51,896 nt of DNA from Gammaproteobacteria bacterium (GTDB taxonomy: Bacteria > Pseudomonadota > Gammaproteobacteria > Pseudomonadales > Alcanivoracaceae), in contig JAGPVL010000018.1 in NCBI GenBank assembly GCA_018067045.1, forward strand, positions 1-51,896. Direction: 5' to 3'. The position numbers were made by a program, and so were the translations under genes. Shown here piece by piece: positions 1 through 9,685 of the stretch (positions are counted from its first letter, which is position 1; each line of letters starts with the position of its first letter). The notes under the pieces are model-generated. The model searched no databases. It was not told the origin of the DNA and saw only the letters and a list, made by a program, of their open reading frames with translations.

Positions 1-360
1 GCTTTGCCCGGAAATTCGCGATGAACCTAAAAAAGGGCCACTTCAAAAGCCACAAGCCCCTCTACAGCGCGGCACCATCTCAACTTTCTGCTCACCTTGT
101 GAGAGGCTGCTTGCAGGCGATCTTTCCCGAGCAAACGCGCAGCAGCCGCGTAAGCAAAAAGTCCTTCAGGCTTTGCCCGGAAATCCGCGATGAATCTAAC
201 AAAAGGGCCGCTTCAAAAGCCACAGGACCTTCTGTAGCGCGGCACCATCTCAAATTTCTACTCACCCTGTGGGAGGCTGCTTGCAGGCGATCTTTCCCGA
301 GCAAACGCGCAGCAACCGCGTAAGAAAAAGGTTCTTCGGACTTTTCCCGGAAATCCGCGA
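1..360. repeat. ~170-bp tandem repeat, two full copies plus a partial third
   Basis: A unit beginning GCTTTGCCCGGAAAT recurs at 1, 170 and about 340, so the period is 169-170 bp. Copies one and two are close to 90% alike by eye and share long identical blocks, such as the stretch around 110-150 and its counterpart around 280-320. The third copy runs only to about 365 and merges into a terminator hairpin. The period is not a multiple of three, so short open frames across the repeats do not keep the same peptide from copy to copy and are probably not genes. The array may continue left of the window. Confidence 0.85.
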
Positions 361-368
361 TGAACCAC

Positions 369-399
369 AAAAAAGCCGCGACATGTCGCGGCTTTTTTT
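369..399. terminator. Bidirectional rho-independent terminator of desA
   Basis: A-run, perfect palindrome GCCGCGACATGTCGCGGC (375-392), then T-run. It lies 19 bases past the desA stop on the minus strand. The A/T runs on both sides let it act in either direction. Confidence 0.85.
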
Positions 400-417
400 A
401 TGCCTTACTGGACTGAC

Positions 418-1635
418 TTATGCCAACGCAGGCTGCACGGCATAGGCCTTGAGCTTATCCGCAAATTCTTGCAAGGCACGGATACCGGACTGCTCAGCTT
501 CCTGGCACCACTGCAACAGAGCGTCGAGCATTTCTTGTGAATTTTGGCTAGTACGCGACCAAATATCTTGGAGCTTTTGACGCTGCAAATAGATAGCGTG
601 CAGCGTCTCATTGTTTTCGGTGAGCTGGTGTAGACGCTCTTTCGCACGCTCACTAATGAGGCTGTCTTCACGGTGCAGCAGCGCTTTTGCCCGAGAGAAA
701 AAGGCTTCTGTTGCTTCTGAAGCCCGCGCCTTTTCTTCTAAGAAAACCGGCGCGATCACTTCTTTACGGTAACGAGCCATAACCTGAAAGCGGTGCTGAA
801 TCAGTGCGCGTACGGTGTCGACATCGATTGCGGCCTTGTCTTCGACAAACACAGGATGAGGCGCAACGCGATTCACCTTGGCTAGGCCCAATGTTTCAAA
901 CACGCGAATCCATGCCCAACCCATATCAAATTCAAATTTACGCACCGACAACTTCGCTGAGCTCGGATAGGTGTGATGATTGTTATGCAGCTCTTCGCCA
1001 CCAATCAAAATACCCCATGGGCTAATGTTGCGTGACGCGTCTTTGCATTCAAAGTTGCGGTAACCATAAAAGTGGCCAACGCCGTTAATCACGCCAGCAG
1101 CAAATAACGGAATCCAAATCATCTGGACAGCCCAGACAGTGATACCCAATGCGCCAAACAAAACCATATTCAGTGCCAGCAAAAGATAAATACCAGCATC
1201 GCGACGTTGCGGATGGCTATAGACGTGGCGCTCGATCCAATCGTCCGGTGTGCCGGCACCGAAGCGCGCCGTGGTTTCTGCATTAACGGATTCGTTGGCA
1301 TAAAGCTCAGCGCCTTCGCTGAGAACTTTCTTCAGTCCGAGCACTTGGGGGCTATGGGGATCTTGCTCTGTTTCACAAAAAGCGTGGTGCTTGCGATGAA
1401 TTGCGGTCCACTCTTTGGTGTTCATCGAGGTAGTCAGCCACAACCAGAAACGGAAAAAATGTCCGAGGGCAGGGTGTACATTCAACGCACGATGGGCGGA
1501 ATGACGGTGCAGGTAGACAGTCACGCTGACAATAGTGATGTGCGTCACGACCAGCGTGTACACCACCAATTGCCACGGTGTCGGGGCAAGTAAGCCTTGA
1601 ACAATTGCGTCGAGAATTCCGTTAAAACTAGGCAT
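418..1635 (-). CDS. desA: DesA-type delta-9 fatty acid (phospholipid) desaturase
   Basis: This is a membrane di-iron desaturase that introduces a cis double bond into acyl chains using O2 and an electron donor. The three histidine boxes are visible: HRHSAH at residues 43-48, HRKHH at 80-84 and HNNHH at 217-221, separated by hydrophobic membrane spans. At 405 aa it is close to the Pseudomonas DesA family, which desaturates acyl chains already in phospholipid, and the N-terminal half reads very like that subgroup. The C-terminal ~130 residues are helical and charged, without histidine boxes. The start at 1635 has only a weak GGAA upstream. It ends just before a strong bidirectional terminator. 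An acyl-CoA desaturase is the alternative; sequence alone does not fix the substrate form. Confidence 0.85.
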   Translation of the reverse strand: MPSFNGILDAIVQGLLAPTPWQLVVYTLVVTHITIVSVTVYLHRHSAHRALNVHPALGHFFRFWLWLTTSMNTKEWTAIHRKHHAFCETEQDPHSPQVLGLKKVLSEGAELYANESVNAETTARFGAGTPDDWIERHVYSHPQRRDAGIYLLLALNMVLFGALGITVWAVQMIWIPLFAAGVINGVGHFYGYRNFECKDASRNISPWGILIGGEELHNNHHTYPSSAKLSVRKFEFDMGWAWIRVFETLGLAKVNRVAPHPVFVEDKAAIDVDTVRALIQHRFQVMARYRKEVIAPVFLEEKARASEATEAFFSRAKALLHREDSLISERAKERLHQLTENNETLHAIYLQRQKLQDIWSRTSQNSQEMLDALLQWCQEAEQSGIRALQEFADKLKAYAVQPALA

Positions 1636-1812
1636 GAAGATTTTCCGTTAAAAAAGGTCAAAAATATCGATATTGCCGTCACGCGATTCGAAGAATAGAG
1701 AACCCGTGCGGAGAAGAAGGCACACCATTATTGAGGCGCCAATCCAATACTTTACATTTGTACTATAACTCAGCAACAGCCATCACAGGAATGCCAGATG
1801 AAGACAAATGGG

Positions 1813-3801
1813 TTAAACGGTTAGCAAAAGATGACCGGTGCTCGTAACGCCCGCCGTCCAACCGCTCTTGATATAGGTGGTGGCAACATCCTCTATTATC
1901 AAGGCAGGGCCGTGTATTTGCTGGCCTGCGCCCAGTTCCTCACGCCGATACAGTGGCACAGGTTGGGCACAATCCGCCAAGGTGACCGCGCCACAACGAT
2001 CTCCCCACTGCGTTGGCGCGGATGGCCATGTCAGTAAACACCCTTCGGCAAAAACGCTCACGCGCACATTCACCGCAACAACCGGCAGCTGCAATGCGTG
2101 GCCATAGCGGGCCTGATGGGCCAGATGGAATGCCTGCTGAGCCTGCTCCATAGCGTCAGGAGAGCAACCAGAAGAGGGCTCTATTTGCCAAGCGATTGGC
2201 AGAGTAAATGACTGGCCTCGATAACACATATCCACGCGCACGCTACGACGCTGCGGCCGCACACCTTCTGCCTGCAACGCCGCCTCACCTTGAGCTAACA
2301 GCTCTGCAGCCAAGGCATTGATAGCAACCACTGTCGAATCTTGGGGCAGGGCGCGCAGTAGCTCACGCTGACGCGGCGCCTGTAGTAACCCCTGCGCGGA
2401 CAGCACGCCGCTATTGAGGGGCACAATCGCACGACGCATTGCCAACATTTCTGCCAAATCACAAACATGCAGACCTCCAGCACCGCCAAAACTAAGCAAC
2501 GAGAACTTGCTGGGGTCGTGACCTTTTTCAACGGAGATCACTCGCAACGCTTGCGCCATATGGTCATTTGCTAGGGCGAGCACACCCGCCACAGTGTCCG
2601 CTTCCGACAAACCTAACGCTGCCGCCAACGTCGCACAGGCCTGGCTCGCCGCCGCGCGGTCAAGGGAAAGGCTCCCGCCCAACGCGAACGATGGCTGCAA
2701 TCTACCGGCCAGCAAGTTGGCGTCCGTCACGGTTAATTGTTGGCCGCCACGGCCATAGCACGCCGGCCCCGGATCGGCGCCGGCCGACTCCGGGCCCACG
2801 TGCAACATGCCCGCTTCATCCACATACGCGATGGAGCCACCACCCGCGCCAATGGTGTGCATATCGACCATCGGCACTGCCACCGGCCAATTGCCGATCT
2901 TGCCTTCTAAGGTAAGGCGCAGCTCGCCGTCGATAAGAGCCACATCGGTAGAAGTGCCGCCCATATCAAAGGTCATCACGGCCGGCTGTTTAACACTGAG
3001 AGCAACCTCTCGGGCAGCGCACAGACCGCCCGCGGGACCGGACAACAACAAGCTAACCGCCTGACGCGCTGCCAAATTAGCCGCCACCGTACCGCCATGG
3101 GACTGCATAATACTCAGCCCAGCGCCGCTCAGCGCTTGATCCAAACGAGCAATATAGTCGGCCACTTTCGGGCCCAGCCAAGCGTTCAACCAGACCGCCA
3201 TGCCGCGCTCATATTCGCCCGCCAGCGGTAAAACATCCGCCGCCCCGCAAACGAATCGACCGGCTTGTGCTAGCGCTTCGGTAATACGACGCTCATCGTC
3301 AGCATTGAGAAAATCGAACAGTAAGCTGACGGCGACCGACTCAGGGTTCAGCTCAGCAACCCGCGCCACGAGCACGGCCAAGCCTTCTGGTGTAAGCGCT
3401 CGCAAACTGCATCCGTCTTTATCTACGCGCGAATCGACGCCGAGAACGCGCGTCTCCATCAATGCATCTTGGCGTATCGGCGGGGTAAGGTTGTACAGTT
3501 CTTCACGGGCTTGGCGCCCAATCAGCAGCACATCTTCGAGGCCTTCATTGGTAATAAAAACGGTGCGGGCGCCCTTACCCTCCAGTGCCGCATTGGTCGC
3601 CACGGTCGTTCCGTGGACCACCGTCAGCACGCCGTCCGCAAGCGCTGCCGCAAGATGTAGGTCGTCTATACCCTGCAGAATCGCCCGTTCGGGCGCCGCC
3701 GGTGTCGACAGTACTTTGTGGATCCGCACCCCTTCAGATTCAGACCACAGCACAAAGTCTGTAAAGGTGCCGCCGGTATCCACGCCAAGCCAGTAGGTCA
3801 T
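1813..3801 (-). CDS. Hydantoinase/oxoprolinase family protein, A subunit (HyuA-like)
   Basis: This is a 662-aa ATP-using amidohydrolase subunit of the HyuA/oxoprolinase/acetone carboxylase A superfamily. The N-terminal ASKHA-type phosphate motif GVDTGGTFTDF is at residues 6-16. The second motif MTFDMGGTSTDVALIDG and the glycine-rich IGAGGGSIAYVD lie mid-protein, and GADPGPACYGRGG follows. Length matches the family. In known systems the A subunit works with a HyuB-type subunit encoded next to it, but none is present here: downstream is desA and upstream is the divergent mutM. The real substrate (5-oxoproline, a hydantoin, a ketone) cannot be told from sequence. The start at 3801 has a weak ribosome site. 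Confidence 0.8.
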   Translation of the reverse strand: MTYWLGVDTGGTFTDFVLWSESEGVRIHKVLSTPAAPERAILQGIDDLHLAAALADGVLTVVHGTTVATNAALEGKGARTVFITNEGLEDVLLIGRQAREELYNLTPPIRQDALMETRVLGVDSRVDKDGCSLRALTPEGLAVLVARVAELNPESVAVSLLFDFLNADDERRITEALAQAGRFVCGAADVLPLAGEYERGMAVWLNAWLGPKVADYIARLDQALSGAGLSIMQSHGGTVAANLAARQAVSLLLSGPAGGLCAAREVALSVKQPAVMTFDMGGTSTDVALIDGELRLTLEGKIGNWPVAVPMVDMHTIGAGGGSIAYVDEAGMLHVGPESAGADPGPACYGRGGQQLTVTDANLLAGRLQPSFALGGSLSLDRAAASQACATLAAALGLSEADTVAGVLALANDHMAQALRVISVEKGHDPSKFSLLSFGGAGGLHVCDLAEMLAMRRAIVPLNSGVLSAQGLLQAPRQRELLRALPQDSTVVAINALAAELLAQGEAALQAEGVRPQRRSVRVDMCYRGQSFTLPIAWQIEPSSGCSPDAMEQAQQAFHLAHQARYGHALQLPVVAVNVRVSVFAEGCLLTWPSAPTQWGDRCGAVTLADCAQPVPLYRREELGAGQQIHGPALIIEDVATTYIKSGWTAGVTSTGHLLLTV

Positions 3802-3984
3802 GCTCGATTCTCATTATGTGTGCGTCCTGCGCACAAACGCCGAAATAGCCCTGAAACATTCAAAAGCCGACCGACTATTGTCAGGCCCAGATAGATCGAT
3901 TCAGGCTAGAATGGCGGCAAGCCTAGCACGCGAGCTCTTTGCACGTAGAGCTCGGCCGCAGACCATTCGGAGCGCGATTCAACC

Positions 3985-4794
3985 ATGCCGGAATTACCAG
4001 AAGTAGAGACAACCCGCCGCGGCATTGAGCCGCATCTGCTCGGCCAGCGCATCGACAAGCTCGTTGTTCGCCAACCGCAGCTACGCTGGCCAATCCCCAT
4101 GGAGGCGATCGCGCTCAGAAACGCCGCAGTCATTGCCGTGCGACGACGCGCGAAATTCTTGCTCATTGATACCGACAAAGGCCAATTACTACTGCATCTG
4201 GGCATGTCAGGCAGCTTACGTGTCTTACCAACCGGCACTCCAGCGGGCAAGCATGATCATGTCGACCTTATTCTTAGCAGCGGCCAGTTACTGCGCCTTA
4301 ACGATCCTCGTCGCTTCGGCGCGCTACTCTTCAGCAACGAACCAGACAGCCATTCATTACTCGCCCAACTCGGGCCCGAACCATTATCCGAGGCGTTAAC
4401 GGGGACATGGCTGCATCAGCGTGCGAAAGGCCGCAAGCTGGCCATCAAAACCTTCATCATGGATAACCATACGGTCGTTGGGGTCGGCAATATCTATGCG
4501 CAGGAGAGCTTGTTCCTCGCCGGCATCCACCCGTCACGGCCGGCGGGCCGCATTAGTGCGGATCGCTATGACCGACTCGCGGACGTGATCAAAGAAGTGC
4601 TGCGCAGGGCGATCAAAGCCGGAGGCACCACGCTCAAGGACTTCACCAGCGCGGACGGGCAGCCCGGATACTTCGCCCAATCGCTGAACGTTTACGGCCG
4701 CCAAGGCAAAACATGCCTAGTTTGCGCGACAACACTTAAAGGCACTCGGCATGGACAGCGCAGCACCACCTACTGCCCGGAGTGCCAACGATAA
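3985..4794 (+). CDS. mutM: Formamidopyrimidine-DNA glycosylase (Fpg/MutM)
   Basis: This base-excision-repair glycosylase/AP lyase removes 8-oxoguanine and formamidopyrimidines from DNA. The start MPELPEVET leaves the catalytic Pro2 at the mature N-terminus, followed by Glu3. The conserved RRRAKFLL lysine region and DPRRFG are present. The C-terminus is a zinc finger, CLVC then 16 residues then CPEC, that closes the protein as expected for the family (269 aa). It is transcribed divergently from the hyuA-like gene. GGAG stands about 11 bases before the ATG. Confidence 0.97.
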   Translation: MPELPEVETTRRGIEPHLLGQRIDKLVVRQPQLRWPIPMEAIALRNAAVIAVRRRAKFLLIDTDKGQLLLHLGMSGSLRVLPTGTPAGKHDHVDLILSSGQLLRLNDPRRFGALLFSNEPDSHSLLAQLGPEPLSEALTGTWLHQRAKGRKLAIKTFIMDNHTVVGVGNIYAQESLFLAGIHPSRPAGRISADRYDRLADVIKEVLRRAIKAGGTTLKDFTSADGQPGYFAQSLNVYGRQGKTCLVCATTLKGTRHGQRSTTYCPECQR

Positions 4795-4926
4795 GGTGAT
4801 TTCAAGGGGAGTTGCCGTTGCTTTACCAAAGGTGTAGATTGTGAAGCAATTGTCGGAATATTAGGCACTTAGCGGCCACAATGTTAGCGATACTTTAACT
4901 ATAACAAGCAATTAGAGGGACTCACG

Positions 4927-5307
4927 ATGTTGAGAGCAAAGCGCCCAGTGCTGGCCTCCATCCTCGCCACCACATTGGTTCTCACCAGCAGCCTACCTAT
5001 GGCTAGCTTCGCCGCCGGAACAAGCGTAGATGAGCGCCCAGGTGAAGTAGCTATGATTGGCGACACCCTATTAGCCCGCCCAACATTGATCGGCTCTACC
5101 ATTATTGGTGCCGCACTTTGGGTCGTTACGCTGCCGTTTAGTGTGCTGGGTGGCAACGTTGGCGAAGCAGGTAAAACGCTTGTTGTTTCGCCTGCAAAGA
5201 ATGCATTTGTTCGCTGCCTTGGCTGCACGCCAGCACAGCATGAATCGCTTGCATCTGTTCGCCGCACTGAGAAAAAGCAAAAACAAATGGCGAAAGCAGG
5301 GCAGTAG
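4927..5307 (+). CDS. Small exported protein of unknown function
   Basis: A 126-aa protein with an N-terminal signal sequence (basic LRAKR, hydrophobic core, AFA-like cleavage region at about residues 27-31). A second hydrophobic stretch at about 55-80 ([20 protein letters not shown]) is followed by a conserved-looking segment with FVRCLGC and a basic C-terminus. Similar short proteins in Pseudomonas are often labelled multidrug-transporter-like without evidence. It may be an inner-membrane or periplasmic protein. GAGGGA precedes the start. It has its own leader after mutM and converges on ggt at a shared terminator. Confidence 0.75.
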   Translation: MLRAKRPVLASILATTLVLTSSLPMASFAAGTSVDERPGEVAMIGDTLLARPTLIGSTIIGAALWVVTLPFSVLGGNVGEAGKTLVVSPAKNAFVRCLGCTPAQHESLASVRRTEKKQKQMAKAGQ

Positions 5308-5331
5308 TAAAACGCTCTCGCTATCGCTCAT

Positions 5332-5364
5332 AAAAATAAAGCCCCTTTACGGGGCTTTATTTTT
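5332..5364. terminator. Bidirectional terminator between the small exported protein gene and ggt
   Basis: A perfect 14-bp stem, AAAAATAAAGCCCC paired with GGGGCTTTATTTTT, with a 5-base loop. It serves the convergent genes ending at 5307 (plus) and 5373 (minus). Confidence 0.9.
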
Positions 5365-5372
5365 ATTGCGTT

Positions 5373-7076
5373 CTATTTATTTTCTGTCGCGTCGTCGCCA
5401 CCCACCAGCGACAAACCAATACCGCGCGGATCAGATGCCGCCTGTATCTCACCTGTCATCGTATTCCAGAATATGGCCTGCATGTTGCCGTAGCGGCGAC
5501 CTGTTGATTGCACCTTGTGACCACGCAACATAAGCATTTTTGCGTCTTCAGAACCCACATAACTTGGCTCCGCTTGCACCACGTCGGGCAAATACTGATG
5601 GTGAAAACGCGGACGACTCACCCACTCTTCTGGCGATCGTCCCGCCAACGCATCCAGCACCGCCAACATCACCATACTGATAATACGGCTACCACCTGGC
5701 GTACCTAAAATCGCTACCTTGCCGTCCCACTCAACAAACGTTGGCGTCATCGACGACAGCGGTCGCTTGCCCGGCGCAATCGAGTTGGCGTTATTGCCGA
5801 CCAAACCATAAACATTACCCGTGCCAGGCTTTGCCGAAAAATCATCCATTTCATTATTCAGCAATACGCCTGTTCCTTTCGGCATATAACCAGAACCAAA
5901 TGCGGTATTAATGCTCAGCGTGGCCGCAACACGATTGCCTTGACGATCCAACACGGAAAAATGCGTGGTGTTATCACCTTGCTGTACCGGTGCTGCCTTA
6001 CCCAATCTTGCACTTGGGGTTGCACGATCGACGGTAATATTCTCGCCGGCTTGAATCGCGTATTCATAACTCAGCAGCCCCTCAATCGGCATACTGATAA
6101 AATCCGGATCACCAAGATAACGGGAGCGATCAAAGTAAGCGCGGCGCATTGCCTCAACGGTAATGTGTGGCATTAACGCTGGATCAAATTCGCCATCATT
6201 AAATTCATCAATAATATTCAGCGCTTCAAGCATTACCACACCGCCAGAAGAAGGCGGCGAGGCGGTAATAATTTTCGCCCCACGAAACGTTCCCTCAATC
6301 GGCGCGCGCTCAACAACCTTATAATTCTTTAAATCTTCCAACGTCCAAAGACCGCCATCGACCTCCACGCCAGCGACTAACTTTTTCGCCACTTCACCGG
6401 CGTAGAAACCATCACGTCCCTTTTCTGCCAACAGCGTTAACGTATTGGCCAAGTCTGTTTGAACTAAAACATAGCCCACCGCTGGAATATCGCCCTGAAT
6501 CAAAAAGATACTCCGCGCTTCCGGGTAACGACTAAGTCGCTTACGCGCATAGGTGGCCATCTTGCGGTAATGCTCATCAACGATAAAACCTTCACGAGCA
6601 TATCGAATCGCAGGCGCCAAGCTGTCAGCAAGCGGCAACTTTCCATAACGCTCAGCAACATGTACAAATGCCGCAGCCTGACCGGGAATTGCCGCTGCGC
6701 TAGGGCCGGATACCGCCCACTCACGCATCACCTCACCATCTGCATCCAGATACATATCGCGAGTAGCCTTGCCGGGCGCCATTTCCCGTGCGTCCACCAT
6801 CACATTGCGCTGGCTGCTGCCCTCATGCAGCAGCCAAAAGCCACCGCCGCCCATACCCGCCGAATACGGCTCCACCACGGACAACACCGCGGCCACAGCA
6901 ATAGACGCATCAAACGCATTGCCGCCTTTCGCTAAGATCTCAACGCCGGCGCGGGTTGCCAAAGGGTGGGCCGACGCAATCGCCGGCTGCGATGGTTTTG
7001 CCGCAATCGCCAACGCCGACCAAGACAACAACGGCAGCAGCACAACGAAAACGCATGAACGAACAGAACATTTCAT
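5373..7076 (-). CDS. ggt: Gamma-glutamyltransferase, periplasmic
   Basis: An Ntn-hydrolase that cleaves glutathione and other gamma-glutamyl compounds. The precursor cuts itself before a catalytic threonine. The TTHFSVLDRQGN motif is visible, with the catalytic Thr about residue 370 counted from the chosen start, giving a large subunit and a ~198-aa small subunit. The ATG at 7076 begins a clear signal peptide (MKCSVRS then a hydrophobic core and AIAA), so it is preferred over an in-frame GTG at 7115 that would bury the signal. PLSSMTPTF and GTPGGSRI, conserved in the family, are present. It lies downstream of coaD on the same strand; the gap of about 290 bp suggests its own promoter. Confidence 0.93.
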   Translation of the reverse strand: MKCSVRSCVFVVLLPLLSWSALAIAAKPSQPAIASAHPLATRAGVEILAKGGNAFDASIAVAAVLSVVEPYSAGMGGGGFWLLHEGSSQRNVMVDAREMAPGKATRDMYLDADGEVMREWAVSGPSAAAIPGQAAAFVHVAERYGKLPLADSLAPAIRYAREGFIVDEHYRKMATYARKRLSRYPEARSIFLIQGDIPAVGYVLVQTDLANTLTLLAEKGRDGFYAGEVAKKLVAGVEVDGGLWTLEDLKNYKVVERAPIEGTFRGAKIITASPPSSGGVVMLEALNIIDEFNDGEFDPALMPHITVEAMRRAYFDRSRYLGDPDFISMPIEGLLSYEYAIQAGENITVDRATPSARLGKAAPVQQGDNTTHFSVLDRQGNRVAATLSINTAFGSGYMPKGTGVLLNNEMDDFSAKPGTGNVYGLVGNNANSIAPGKRPLSSMTPTFVEWDGKVAILGTPGGSRIISMVMLAVLDALAGRSPEEWVSRPRFHHQYLPDVVQAEPSYVGSEDAKMLMLRGHKVQSTGRRYGNMQAIFWNTMTGEIQAASDPRGIGLSLVGGDDATENK

Positions 7077-7204
7077 AACAGCCCCAAAAGATATGTTTGA
7101 GCAAAAGCTTGCCACAACATCCCTCCGCTAGCACGACACACGAATCAAGGAAGCTATGGCTCGCCACCCGCGAAAACGGGCGATTATTGTTAACGCCGAG
7201 TGTG

Positions 7205-7231
7205 TTAACGGCTAGCTTTGCTGGCCGTTAA
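7205..7231. repeat. Inverted repeat between ggt and coaD
   Basis: TTAACGGCTAGC and GCTGGCCGTTAA pair as a 12-bp stem (one G-T pair on one strand) around a TTT loop, in the 290-bp gap between ggt and coaD. No T-run follows on either strand, so it is not a standard terminator. No ferredoxin gene is found in this gap, unlike the P. aeruginosa order I recall. Confidence 0.5.
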
Positions 7232-7366
7232 AGCAATCCATACACTTAGCGTTTTGATATGCGCCCCTACTGGCGGGGACGCAACGATAATGAGGGCGTT
7301 TGACGCTAACGTCTAGCGGGCAAAAGCTATCAGAGAGGGGTCGTGAGAAGGGCGTAGCTAGCGCCT

Positions 7367-7918
<552 letters not shown>

Positions 7919-8035
7919 CTAAAACTTCGCAGAAGCTTTGGTAAGACACAAAAAGCTCACGTCTCGGCCGTTAGGCGCTGGGGGGACAGGCTAGGGCACC
8001 AACGACGCAGCCAGAGGCCGGTCGCTGGTCATTCA

Positions 8036-9685
8036 CTAAACTTCCGCAGCTTGCCGCTCAGCCAGACCTTTCTGTTCGGTTAAGCGTAGCGCCAATGCCG
8101 TGGCGTTCTTCGCCGTCATGCCATAAATGGTTAACTGCGGATTCACACCAAGGCTAGTCGGGAATACCGAGCCATCAAAAACGTACAGGTTGTCGAGGTG
8201 CTTAAACTTGCCGTCACTGTCCACCACACACTGGCTTTCATCCTCACCCAGTGGACAGCCGCCCATTACGTGGGCACTGCCAAGGCCAACAAAACCCGCC
8301 TCATACGGCAGCTCATCGATCTGCGCCCGCGCTTCTTCCCAGCTATCGCAGAACGTCGCCAACGAGTGGCCAGCACGCACTCGCTTAGCACCGGCAGCAA
8401 AATGCATTTCCACCATGCTGTAGTGGCTATGCTTGGCGCCCTCAAGCAAGTACTCATTAATCGGGTAATCCAATATCGGCTCACCGGCCTCATTGAGCTC
8501 CACCGAACCCCCCACGCTTTGCTCATTGAAACCATCACGCAACAATGCAATCGCCGAACTTAGATGGGGCAAACGCGACAACTCTTCAAATGCCTTTTTG
8601 CCGAAGCCACCGGTCAACGACGAAATAAGACCAGGGTGCATCGGCATAATTTCTAACTTGTAACCTAGATCGCCATCCGCCCCATCGCGCCATACAAACT
8701 CATCAGAGTAAGTCGATTGCGGTGCGCCGTAATAGCCATCAATGGTCTGCTCATAATCACCGAACGCAAACGTCGTGGTGTGCAAGAAGGTGCGCTTACC
8801 AATAAGCTGATGCGGGTCTGGCACCTTCGAACGCATAAGCAACGCAGGAGTATTAATACCGCCACCGGCGGCAATGACGGTCTTCGCTTTAACGGTCAAC
8901 GTCACACCGGTAGGGCGTTTGTCTTTATCCAAAGCACGGCATTGAATAGCGCTGACCTTGCCGTCTTCTTGTTGCAACGTCCACGCTTCGGCACTGTGAA
9001 TCAGCGTAGCGCCGCCTTTCATCGCCTCCGGCAAAGTCGTTACCAGCATCGACTGTTTGGCATTGGTTGGGCAGCCCATGCCGCAATAACCCAAGTTCCA
9101 ACAACCGTCGACGTTGCGTGGAATAACACTCCAACTCCAACCGAGTTTTTCGCAGCCCTTCTTTAACACTTCATTATTTGCGTTTGGCGGCATCGCCCAT
9201 TTGCTAATCTTGAGGCGCTGTTCCATTTTCTCAAACCACGGATTCATCTCCGCGCGCGACATCTCTGCCACGCCAAAACGCTCACCCCAAAATGCCAGTG
9301 TTTGTTCCGGCGTGCGGAAACTGGATGTCCAGTTGACCACCGTCGTGCCGCCGACAGCACGGCCTTGCAGAATAGTAATCGCGCCATCTTTACTGCCACG
9401 CGCCGCCGCTTCCTGATACAGATCGCGATAGGCTTCGCCTTCCGCCATATTGAATTCGTCGGAGCTTTTTAGCCGCGCCGCTTCAATCATCACCACTTTC
9501 AAGCCGGCCGCCGTCAGAATTTCTGCGCTCACGCCACCGCCTGCGCCGGTACCAATAATGGCAACGTCCGCTTCAATCGTTTGGCTCTCTTCCACGTGAG
9601 CGCCATCAATAATAGTCCAGCCAAGCTCGGAGCCTGCTTTCCACGGATCTTTAACGCCGCTGATTTTTAGTTTTGATAAGTCCAT
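8036..9685 (-). CDS. laoA: GMC-family FAD alcohol dehydrogenase (LaoA-like)
   Basis: A glucose-methanol-choline oxidoreductase, probably oxidising long-chain alcohols to aldehydes. The FAD dinucleotide fold is at VAIIGTGAGGG (about 41-51), with the conserved acidic end of the second strand (MIEA). The C-terminal catalytic pair His472 (SAHVMGG) and Asn515 (VNPQLTI) is in place. There is no signal peptide. Its ATG overlaps the stop of the Tat-signal gene upstream (TAATG), indicating tight co-translation. Gene set and order match laoA-laoB-laoC with laoR as I recall them from P. aeruginosa, where they act on long-chain alcohols from alkane and SDS degradation. Substrate here is inferred. Confidence 0.82.
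   Translation of the reverse strand: MDLSKLKISGVKDPWKAGSELGWTIIDGAHVEESQTIEADVAIIGTGAGGGVSAEILTAAGLKVVMIEAARLKSSDEFNMAEGEAYRDLYQEAAARGSKDGAITILQGRAVGGTTVVNWTSSFRTPEQTLAFWGERFGVAEMSRAEMNPWFEKMEQRLKISKWAMPPNANNEVLKKGCEKLGWSWSVIPRNVDGCWNLGYCGMGCPTNAKQSMLVTTLPEAMKGGATLIHSAEAWTLQQEDGKVSAIQCRALDKDKRPTGVTLTVKAKTVIAAGGGINTPALLMRSKVPDPHQLIGKRTFLHTTTFAFGDYEQTIDGYYGAPQSTYSDEFVWRDGADGDLGYKLEIMPMHPGLISSLTGGFGKKAFEELSRLPHLSSAIALLRDGFNEQSVGGSVELNEAGEPILDYPINEYLLEGAKHSHYSMVEMHFAAGAKRVRAGHSLATFCDSWEEARAQIDELPYEAGFVGLGSAHVMGGCPLGEDESQCVVDSDGKFKHLDNLYVFDGSVFPTSLGVNPQLTIYGMTAKNATALALRLTEQKGLAERQAAEV

Noticed and set aside
21-323. Plus-strand open frame across the tandem repeat, and a minus-strand frame at 92-370
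   Set aside because: The repeat period is not a multiple of three, so the peptide is not repeated; there is no ribosome site or family resemblance.
1730-1765. TACATTTGTA as a fatty-acid regulator (DesT/FabR-like) site before desA
   Set aside because: Arms of four bases only; too weak to call without conservation data.
3200-3796. 198-residue plus-strand frame opposite the hyuA-like gene
   Set aside because: Antisense shadow of a well-supported GC-rich gene; Ser/Arg/Thr-rich composition with no domain.
7262-7283. CCCC/GGGG hairpin as a terminator of coaD
   Set aside because: Only four strong pairs and no T-run on the minus strand.
7116-7366. Possible ferredoxin gene between ggt and coaD
   Set aside because: No cysteine-rich frame is present in the gap; the gene recalled at this place in Pseudomonas is simply absent.
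9588-9603. parS-like TTCCACGTGA inside laoA
   Set aside because: Only the core matches; the right arm (GCGC) breaks the palindrome, and it is about 40 kb from oriC.
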